Shown: positions 1 through 5,102 of the stretch, piece after piece
How positions within the stretch are numbered: position 1 is the first letter of the stretch
Layout: each line of letters opens with the position of its first letter
Source of the DNA: Planctomycetes bacterium RBG_16_41_13
GTDB lineage: Bacteria > Planctomycetota > Brocadiia > Brocadiales > Brocadiaceae
Length of the DNA: 8,447 nt
Reading direction: 5' to 3'
Assembly (NCBI GenBank): GCA_001828295.1
Contig: MHYI01000028.1
Coordinates: 1 to 8,447, forward strand
Position numbers and translations under genes: made by a program
The notes under the pieces: generated by a model
Told to the model about the DNA's origin: nothing
What the model saw: only the letters and a program-made list of their open reading frames with translations
Database searches by the model: none

Positions 1-19
1 TGGAGGCCATTAGCCTCCA
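1..19. repeat. Hairpin-forming inverted repeat at the window edge
   Basis: Perfect 7-bp arms (TGGAGGC/GCCTCCA) around a 5-nt loop. On the minus strand it lies 118 nt after the maturase stop and could be the tip of domain IV or a structure near the 3' end of the intron. No T run is visible because the window ends here, so it cannot be called a terminator. Confidence 0.45.
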
Positions 20-36
20 ACCCCCACTCGTCGCCA

Positions 37-64
37 GATACTTTGGACAACGTGACAAAGCATC
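37..64 (-). other. 9-bp hairpin downstream of the maturase gene
   Basis: On the minus strand GATGCTTTG and CAAAGTATC form a 9-bp stem (one G-U pair) around a 10-nt loop. It is part of the transcribed 3' region of the intron. It might be a domain VI-like or domain IV hairpin. The preceding sequence does not fold into a canonical domain V, so I do not assign it. Confidence 0.35.
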
Positions 65-137
65 CTTTTTAAACCATACGTCTTTCTCGTAGTTAGCGAC
101 CCCGAAGTGTTGCTCTATAACAGAGAAAAGTCAAACA

Positions 138-1304
138 TCATGCTTTAGCACACGCCTTAAGAAATTCTCTTTCAAATGAGAGTAACCCCATCTTAAAGAA
201 TCGGTGAACAGGGAGACGCTTGTTGTCTGTTCTCCATTTTCTTGAGAACTTGAAACATCTTAGTCTCATGCGTACCCAACAGTCTAACGAGCGATATACC
301 TTTTGTACATTGCCCAGCCGAAAATAGTTGACATGCCCACGAATTACAGGGTTTAATGTATCAATGACGGCTTGCAGATTGACGCCTTGTGTACGTCTGG
401 TGATGTTTCTGATGTTGTCCTTGAGTTTGTCCAGTGATTTCGTGCTTATACCCTTATACTTGCCCTTGAAATCGTATCCGAGAAACCTGAAACCTCTTTT
501 GAAGTTGGTGAGCTTGGTTTTATCCTCGCTCAGCTTCATTCCAAGCTTCCCTTCAATGATTTCTTTGACATAGCTGAGGGCGGCGGGGAGTTCATCTTTT
601 GTTTTAGTCATGACAACGAAATCATCGGCGTATCGGACAAACTTATATCCAGCCTTTTCAAGTTCCTTGTCGATGATGTCACCGATAAGGTTTGCAAGCA
701 AAGGGGAAATGACGCCTCCTTGCGGAGTGCCTTTGTTTGTCTCGTGCACGATGCCGTCCTCCATGACCCCTGCCTTGAGCATGTTCTCAATACTGTTCAA
801 AACCCATCCATCAGCGATTTTCTCACGCAAGGAGTCCATAATAAGCTTATGGGGTATAGTGTCATAGAATGCCATTATATCGGCATCAAGGACGCTGGTA
901 TACCCTTCCTGCTTATACTGTTCAAGCCGTTTGATAGCATCGTGACAGCATCTGTCATGGCGAAATCCAAAGCTGTTATCTGAGAATCCTTTCTCAAATA
1001 TTGGCTCTATGATTTGCCTGAACGCCTGCTGTACAATCCTGTCCTTAACAATGGGAATGCCAAGAGGTCTCTTGTCATGCCTGCCTTTGGGGATGTATAC
1101 CCGCAGGACAGGCGCAGGGTTGTATATGGCAGTCTTGAGTTCCTGATGGATACTCATGATATTCACATCAAGATTGGACTCAAATTGCTTAATACTTACC
1201 CTGTCAAGACCAGCTTTGCCTTTATTCTTCTTTACGTGTTTGAAAGCAGCATAAAGGTTTTTCAGACTAAACACCTTGTCTCTTAATGAATGATACTTAA
1301 GCAT
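138..1304 (-). CDS. ltrA: Group II intron reverse transcriptase/maturase
   Basis: Intron-encoded protein that helps the intron RNA fold and splice and copies it into DNA during retrohoming. The 388-residue product has the reverse transcriptase core: motif DADIMAFYDTIPH (about 140-152, first catalytic Asp142), TPQGGVISPLLANL (about 193-206) and the catalytic YADD box at 225-228. The N-terminal part has the KNKGKAGLD (26-34) and RPLGIP (79-84) segments seen in this family. After the thumb comes a maturase-specific (GIIM) region at about 285-360, with VIRGHVNYFRLG and the W-rich R/K segment. The protein ends without the Cys pairs and HNH motif of an endonuclease domain, so target cleavage in trans would not be expected; many bacterial intron proteins lack it. 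The ATG is preceded by AAAGGA at a rather long 12-nt spacing. No frameshift or stop is seen, so the gene looks intact. Confidence 0.93.
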   Translation of the reverse strand: MLKYHSLRDKVFSLKNLYAAFKHVKKNKGKAGLDRVSIKQFESNLDVNIMSIHQELKTAIYNPAPVLRVYIPKGRHDKRPLGIPIVKDRIVQQAFRQIIEPIFEKGFSDNSFGFRHDRCCHDAIKRLEQYKQEGYTSVLDADIMAFYDTIPHKLIMDSLREKIADGWVLNSIENMLKAGVMEDGIVHETNKGTPQGGVISPLLANLIGDIIDKELEKAGYKFVRYADDFVVMTKTKDELPAALSYVKEIIEGKLGMKLSEDKTKLTNFKRGFRFLGYDFKGKYKGISTKSLDKLKDNIRNITRRTQGVNLQAVIDTLNPVIRGHVNYFRLGNVQKVYRSLDCWVRMRLRCFKFSRKWRTDNKRLPVHRFFKMGLLSFEREFLKACAKA

Positions 1305-1918
1305 CTCTCGATATATTCCTTTCGATTGATTACGGATAATAGACTTGTCAATCGTGTTTCCTGGGTACGGATTCTCCCGGACATAGGCAAAACAAGAGAG
1401 GCTCTTGTTACTGCTTACCTACGCAAAAGAGTTTCTTTTCTCATTGAACGTATTCAATCTACCACTTTCATCAATTCCACTACGGTTATGCCCCTTTCAT
1501 TTCCGATTGACACCGGAAACTATTATGAGCAATGCTGACGACTTCAAAGATAGACTTGTGAGAGAAGCTTGTCTATCACCATCTCATACAGCTCGGACTT
1601 CGGAATTTCCTTATACCTTGCTGTTAGGGAATTTCGCCCAAGACGTAAGTCCTCCCTCGGTCATATGGATTACCCCTTTTCCCTTCGTGATGTATGTTCA
1701 AACGCATTAACCAGAGATGGTTTTACTTAATCTGTTTATCCATCTCCGACAAAGGACATTGCCAGTGCTTCACTGAGAAATGGCAGTTGGCACGGAATAA
1801 CACGCCACACTCATACACCCCAAAAGGTCGTCTGCACCTCGTAACTCCGTCATACCCCTCACGGGTATATGCTATCTTTCTACGCATACGGATTGCTCCA
1901 TTGTGTGCGCATAGGCAC
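1305..1918 (-). ncRNA. Group II intron ribozyme, domains I to proximal IV
   Basis: Non-coding 5' part of the intron, upstream of the maturase gene. Its length (614 nt) is normal for domains I-III plus the start of IV. Hairpins visible by eye: arms 1852-1857/1863-1868 (6 bp, ATACCC/GGGTAT, a GTGA loop being possible in the RNA), 1549-1555/1571-1577 (7 bp, carries the candidate EBS), 1500-1505/1514-1519 (6 bp, TTTCCG/CGGAAA), 1391-1398/1402-1409 (8 bp with a 3-nt loop) and 1323-1329/1348-1354 (7 bp, CGATTGA/TCAATCG). I could not assign these to named subdomains except the EBS stem-loop. Short open frames across this stretch have no family resemblance and are taken as chance. Confidence 0.65.
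1549..1577 (-). other. EBS stem-loop of the intron
   Basis: A perfect 7-bp stem (GATAGAC/GTCTATC) closes a 15-nt loop. The loop begins, on the minus strand, with AAGCTTCTCT (1570-1561). This is complementary to the ten exon bases just upstream of the proposed 5' splice site (AGAGAAGTTT, 1928-1919), with nine Watson-Crick pairs and one G-U pair. Exon-binding sequences of group II introns sit in domain I hairpin loops, so position, loop context and complementarity agree. Ten continuous pairs are more than the usual 5-7 for EBS1, so neighbouring chance pairs may be included. No separate EBS2 was identified. Confidence 0.7.
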
Positions 1919-1928
1919 AAACTTCTCT
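1919..1928 (-). other. Intron-binding site (5' exon end) at the insertion point
   Basis: On the minus strand these bases (AGAGAAGTTT) directly precede the intron's GTGCC start and pair with the loop at 1561-1570. They would be the IBS1 target recognised during splicing and retrohoming. A small hairpin (arms 1930-1933/1941-1944, CGAG/CTCG) lies just upstream, which may or may not matter for target choice. Confidence 0.65.
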
Positions 1929-2008
1929 ACGAGGATTAGGCTCGCATAGGTGGTATTTTCAACCACTCAGGTATTCCATACTTCAAGGCACGCATCCCTC
2001 TGACAACA

Positions 2009-2065
2009 GGCAGGTGTGAAGATTTACAAAAAATCGGGAATACACCCGTTCTTCCTCCACCTGCC
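2009..2065. repeat. Inverted repeat GGCAGGTG/CACCTGCC enclosing a dispersed repeat
   Basis: Perfect 8-bp arms at 2009-2016 and 2058-2065. After a short mismatch an inner GAAG/CTTC pair (2018-2021, 2051-2054) extends the stem. The 41-bp interior contains dispersed repeat copy A. The layout looks like a small structured repeat or the remnant of a non-autonomous element. Confidence 0.45.
2021..2047 (-). repeat. Dispersed repeat copy A (GGGTGTATTCCCG + T6)
   Basis: On the minus strand this reads GGGTGTATTCCCG, then A and six T, then GTAAATC. It matches copies at 7969-7993, 8075-8095 and 8278-8302. Here the core is preceded by C, giving a CGGG/CCCG stem followed at once by a T run, so it could act as a second weak terminator about 210 nt after safE. 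Confidence 0.6.
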
Positions 2066-2192
2066 GGAGCATCAAATTTTGCCAATCGTGCTTTTACGGC
2101 TTGGAAAAACGCCACTTCGGGCAAATGTGGTTGAACCTCTTCTTTTGTCTGTCACCATTTCTGTTTGCATTTTTTAAACTTTTTATATATTT

Positions 2193-2219
2193 AAAAACAT
2201 AGTCCATAATTAAGTATGG
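2193..2219 (-). terminator. Possible weak terminator of the cbb3 operon
   Basis: 38 nt after the safE stop the minus strand has CCATA-CTTAAT-TATGG (5-bp stem, 2219-2204), then six bases, then T5 (2197-2193) in an AT-rich stretch. The stem is short and the T run not adjacent, so this is a weak candidate. Confidence 0.3.
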
Positions 2220-2256
2220 TGTTCCCTGAATTACCAAACAACGTCCCTATGGATTT

Positions 2257-2964
2257 TTAATGGCAACAGTTGGAGTTCATACCGGTTAATTTTACGATTA
2301 CGCTTGATATGCCAACAAAAATCAAAAATACGCCCACAAAAGCCTTTGCCTTATTATTAAGGAGTTGTATCGGTTTTTTTGCCAGGTAGGAAATGCCGGA
2401 GAGTGCGGGGATAGTGCCTAACCAGAACGAGAAAAGCAATATGCCGCCCCATAGTGGATTGTGCGTAGCAACGGCTATAAGGATAAAACCATATAACCAT
2501 CCGCATGGCAGTAAAGGGCTGAGGACCCCTATTAAAAAACCAGTTCTCTTTGGCGAAACCCTGACTTCTAATAAACGCCCTACTCTTTTCTGGTAAAATA
2601 ACCGCAGAAAATACGGTTGTTTTATGTGAAGATTGCCCTCCTTCAGAATACGGAATCCGATAATAAAGAAGGTTATCCCCAAGAGAATCGTTGATACAAA
2701 AGAGAGGTATTTCATTTCTGAATGGATAAATTTTGAGCCAAGAAGCCCCGCCAGGGAGCCAATGCAAAAGTATCCTAAAAAGCGTCCTATATGGTATGAA
2801 ATCAGACCTGCCTTGCTGTGAGCGCTTGCGGCCAATGCCAGGCCGCCGCACATTCCTACACAGTGAACACTGCCGATAAGGCTTGCGGCAATTACTGCAA
2901 AAGGAACAAAAAAGGGAGACATCTCTCCAATGTGTTGTATTATATTATTTGACAGGTCCGGCAA
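2257..2964 (-). CDS. SafE/UreH-type membrane protein of the cbb3 cluster
   Basis: A 235-residue polytopic membrane protein with about six hydrophobic segments, of the sulfite exporter TauE/SafE or UreH_2 (DsbD-like transmembrane) type that often accompanies ccoGHIS genes. Diagnostic motifs: HCVGMCGG (34-41) in the first helix and LLPCGW (151-156) in a later helix, whose Cys, Met and His residues could bind metal or do thiol chemistry. The C-terminus ends NCCH, an unusual Cys-Cys-His tail. The start is TTG at 2964: AAAGGAGT lies 7 nt upstream, whereas the first in-frame ATG (2922) has a GGAG only 2 nt away. This start overlaps the end of ccoG by 20 nt, implying translational coupling. From context a role in copper or cofactor delivery to the oxidase is inferred; the substrate is unknown. 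The name 'sulfite exporter' should not be taken literally. Confidence 0.85.
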   Translation of the reverse strand: MPDLSNNIIQHIGEMSPFFVPFAVIAASLIGSVHCVGMCGGLALAASAHSKAGLISYHIGRFLGYFCIGSLAGLLGSKFIHSEMKYLSFVSTILLGITFFIIGFRILKEGNLHIKQPYFLRLFYQKRVGRLLEVRVSPKRTGFLIGVLSPLLPCGWLYGFILIAVATHNPLWGGILLFSFWLGTIPALSGISYLAKKPIQLLNNKAKAFVGVFLIFVGISSVIVKLTGMNSNCCH

Positions 2965-4345
2965 GGGTTAACTCCTTTATGTAATTTCGGGTTGTTTTGT
3001 TGTTTGATGTAGCGGCAATATGTAATTGAAAATTCAGTTGCCCTTTTTCGCTTAAAAGCGATTTGGGAAACGTTATGAAAAAATGGTTTTTTGTTGTTTT
3101 TCCCGGCGCAATCATTTCAGGATACGTCGGCGCTATAATTTCAATCCCTTTATTCCTGCTATCTTCAGCGTGTTTAATATCCACTTCTATCTCATGAAAG
3201 CTCTGGTTTTTCAGATTCAGCGTGTAGTGGTTTGAGATGAGGGGTTCTTCCCGGGATCTGGTAATTACCCGATAAGGACTTTCCTGCGCTCTCAATACGG
3301 TAATATCCAAATCAGACCTGTTTGAAATATAGGAGACTAATCCTATCAGGCAGGCGGAGACTAATCCCAGATAAATCATGTTTTTAATACGCCAAAAGCC
3401 TGAGGGTCTTCCTCTCAGGCCATTTTCCGATTCATACCGTATAAGCCCCTTCGGCTTTTTTACCGTTGCCATTACCGTGTCGCATGCGTCAATGCAGGCA
3501 GTACAGGCAATGCATTCCATTTGCAGTCCCTTGCGGATATCTATTCCTGTTGGACAAACGGCAACACATTTATAGCAATTAATGCAATCTCCCGGCTCTT
3601 CCGTCTTCGGTTGCAGCCCTTTTCGCGGTTCACCTCTTTTTTCATCGTAAATTATTGCAAGGGAGTCTTCATCCATTAACACCGATTGCAATCTTCCGTA
3701 CGGGCAGATCGATATGCACAACTGCTCCCTAAACCAGCCAAAATTCAACATCACCACGATGGTGACAATACCTGTGGTCAGAAAAACCGCCCAATTTTTA
3801 AAAGGGGAGACGGCAATCATTGAGACAAGGTTTTCTGCTCCGGCAAAATATGCAAGGATTGTGTGAGAGATAACCGTGCTTGTCAGAAAAAACAAAGACC
3901 ATTTAACGGTTTTTTTGATTAATTTCTCTTTGTGAAATGGCGCCTTCCGGAGTTTGATTCTCGCAATATGGCCTCCTTCCACGAAAGATTCAATTTTTCG
4001 GAAAATTGCTCCAATAAAAACCGTTTGCGGGCACGCCCATCCGCACCATACTCTTCCCCAGGCAGAAGTGGCAAAGACGATTCCCATGGAAAAACTTGCC
4101 ATCACGAAGAAGAGCATGGGCGTGTCATGCCCCCAGAATTGTAAGCCAAACAGCGAAAACCTTCTGTGCGGTATGTCAATGAGAATTGCAGGAAAACCGT
4201 TTATCTTTATCCAGGGGAGCAGAAAAAATGCGGTGAGCAGCGCTACTTCAACAATGGTTCTGTACTTTCTGTAGAATCCGTAAACAGCCATAGGATGAGT
4301 TATGCGAAGGCCCTCCGGAGGCGGATTATAGAAGTTTTTCGACAT
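2945..4345 (-). CDS. ccoG: Cytochrome c oxidase accessory protein CcoG (FixG/RdxA type)
   Basis: Membrane-bound iron-sulfur protein needed for cbb3 maturation; family members are linked to reduction of Cu(II) for delivery to the CuB site. The 466 residues match the family length. Features in order: transmembrane segments at about 35-55, 75-95, 148-170 and 182-205; WGRVWCGWACPQTVF (96-110) with Cys101 and Cys105; LCISICPYGR (209-218) with Cys210 and Cys214; two ferredoxin-type clusters with Cys254, 257, 260, 264 and Cys278, 281, 284, 288; another helix at about 322-340; and a C-terminal Ig-like domain (about 345-460). The ATG is one base after the ccoP stop, with only a weak purine stretch (AGAAGAA) upstream, so translation probably depends on ccoP. 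All cluster cysteines are present and the gene looks intact. Confidence 0.96.
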   Translation of the reverse strand: MSKNFYNPPPEGLRITHPMAVYGFYRKYRTIVEVALLTAFFLLPWIKINGFPAILIDIPHRRFSLFGLQFWGHDTPMLFFVMASFSMGIVFATSAWGRVWCGWACPQTVFIGAIFRKIESFVEGGHIARIKLRKAPFHKEKLIKKTVKWSLFFLTSTVISHTILAYFAGAENLVSMIAVSPFKNWAVFLTTGIVTIVVMLNFGWFREQLCISICPYGRLQSVLMDEDSLAIIYDEKRGEPRKGLQPKTEEPGDCINCYKCVAVCPTGIDIRKGLQMECIACTACIDACDTVMATVKKPKGLIRYESENGLRGRPSGFWRIKNMIYLGLVSACLIGLVSYISNRSDLDITVLRAQESPYRVITRSREEPLISNHYTLNLKNQSFHEIEVDIKHAEDSRNKGIEIIAPTYPEMIAPGKTTKNHFFITFPKSLLSEKGQLNFQLHIAATSNNKTTRNYIKELTLAGPVK

Positions 4346-4346
4346 A

Positions 4347-4934
4347 TTATTCTTCTACAAGTTCTCCTTCCGGGTCCCTTGGGTTTTCCGGCATGGAACC
4401 TCTTATTGATTTTATATAAGCGGCTGTTCGCTGAATGTTTTCATCTGGAATTCTTCCTCTCCATGCAGCCATGCCAGTGTCAGGAATACCATCGCTGATT
4501 ATACTTGCTATTTCGCGTATTTCCCCTCTCCCGTGCAACCAGTAATTATCCACCAGGTTTGGCCCGATCAGTCCTTCTCCCTCTTCGCCATGGCAGGAAG
4601 AACATTTTGAGGCGTACACCTCTTTCCCCTTTGCCAATGCTTCCTTGTCCGCCAGCAGCGTAGTGAGCTGCGCTTCAGTTATTTCAGGCAGTTCCAGCAG
4701 TACTTCTTCCGCCTGCGTCATATTTACAGGTGGAGCAACAGTCGCGGCTACCTGCAATTTCCCGTCCCTAACGCTTCCGAAATGGTACCCAAGGTAGAAG
4801 ACGGCAAAAAGGATCGTTGTATAGAAAATATACATCAGCCATGCCGGGCAGGGGTTGTCATATTCGGTAATCCCGTCATATTCATCCCCTGTCACAGTCA
4901 CAGCATCATCTTTTACATGAGTATCCTTGTTCAT
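4347..4934 (-). CDS. ccoP: cbb3 oxidase subunit III CcoP, mono-haem form
   Basis: Membrane-anchored cytochrome c that passes electrons towards CcoO and CcoN. The N-terminus has the family signature EYDNPxPAW (24-32), followed by one transmembrane helix (about 33-53) and a periplasmic cytochrome c domain (about 95-180) with a single CSSCH haem site (Cys111, Cys114, His115) and Met155 in DTGMAAW as likely sixth ligand. Only one CxxCH exists: the protein is 195 residues against about 300 for the usual di-haem CcoP, so the second haem domain is absent, with no sign of a frameshift. Start: ATG overlapping the ccoQ stop as ATGA, with GGAGGA 7-8 nt upstream. This is the third gene of the coupled ccoNO-Q-P-G-safE run. 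Confidence 0.95.
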   Translation of the reverse strand: MNKDTHVKDDAVTVTGDEYDGITEYDNPCPAWLMYIFYTTILFAVFYLGYHFGSVRDGKLQVAATVAPPVNMTQAEEVLLELPEITEAQLTTLLADKEALAKGKEVYASKCSSCHGEEGEGLIGPNLVDNYWLHGRGEIREIASIISDGIPDTGMAAWRGRIPDENIQRTAAYIKSIRGSMPENPRDPEGELVEE

Positions 4935-5101
4935 GGTCGTTCCTCCTCGCGAAGCGGCAAATGGGACATATAATCATAGTGTTTGGCAGCGCCCTTTCTT
5001 TGAATCCAGAAAAGAATGCCCAGAAAAACAAAAAAGAATAAAAAAAATCCAATCGCCGCCAAATACGTATCGGTAAAATGCGCTAAAGCCTGTTGTTTCA
5101 T
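4931..5101 (-). CDS. ccoQ: cbb3 oxidase small subunit CcoQ (FixQ)
   Basis: A 56-residue protein with one transmembrane helix (about residues 13-33, Phe-rich) followed by a short charged tail with RKG and MSHLPLREEE. This is the size, topology and position (between ccoO and ccoP) of CcoQ, which stabilises CcoP in the oxidase. The open frame extends to a TTG at 5125, but the ATG at 5101 is chosen because AAAGGAGT lies about 8 nt before it and it falls one base after the ccoNO stop. Sequence conservation in this family is low, so the call rests mainly on position and topology. The stop overlaps the ccoP start (ATGA). Confidence 0.85.
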   Translation of the reverse strand: MKQQALAHFTDTYLAAIGFFLFFFVFLGILFWIQRKGAAKHYDYMSHLPLREEERP

Positions 5102-5102
5102 G

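Larger units (their letters stand above)
1..1918 (-). mobile_element. Group II intron, 5' end resolved, 3' end off the left edge
   Basis: A self-splicing retroelement made of a ribozyme RNA and the reverse transcriptase/maturase it encodes. Seen: a complete maturase gene (1304-138) preceded by about 610 nt without a credible gene but with many hairpins, the usual layout in which the protein gene sits in domain IV. The 5' end is set at 1918: the minus strand there starts GTGCC, close to the GUGYG consensus, and the adjoining exon bases 1919-1928 pair with an internal hairpin loop at 1561-1570. No canonical 34-nt domain V (AGC or CGC triad, GNRA loop, two-base bulge) was found in the 137 nt after the maturase stop. 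Either domains V/VI lie beyond position 1 or the copy is degenerate. The element lies downstream of the cbb3 operon in the same orientation and interrupts no recognisable gene. Confidence 0.78.
1929..2256. other. Intergenic stretch between intron and safE, no convincing gene
   Basis: About 330 bp between the intron insertion point and the end of the SafE-like gene. It holds a weak terminator-like hairpin (2193-2219), an AT-rich run (about 2168-2200), an inverted repeat (2009-2065) and one copy of the dispersed repeat (2021-2047). A 62-codon minus-strand frame (2124-1936, TTG start) spans most of it, but it overlaps the repeat, whose other copies are non-coding or read in other frames, and it resembles no family I recognise. 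I treat it as non-coding. Confidence 0.5.

Noticed and set aside
87..93. 7-base complementarity of CTACGAG (minus strand) to exon CTCGTAG near 1927-1933
   Set aside because: It looked like a second exon-binding pairing, but it lies after the maturase and not in domain I; seven bases can match by chance.
138..1304. Diversity-generating retroelement or abortive-infection RT
   Set aside because: The protein has the group II maturase domain, and no template/variable repeat pair or target gene is seen.
1723..1920. 65-codon minus-strand frame just upstream of the maturase
   Set aside because: It lies within the structured 5' region of the intron and begins next to the proposed splice site. The RNA explanation accounts for the sequence better.
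1936..2124. 62-codon minus-strand frame with TTG start downstream of safE
   Set aside because: It has no recognisable family, overlaps the dispersed repeat and its enclosing inverted repeat, and has a poorly spaced ribosome site. Low-complexity of evidence; treated as non-coding.
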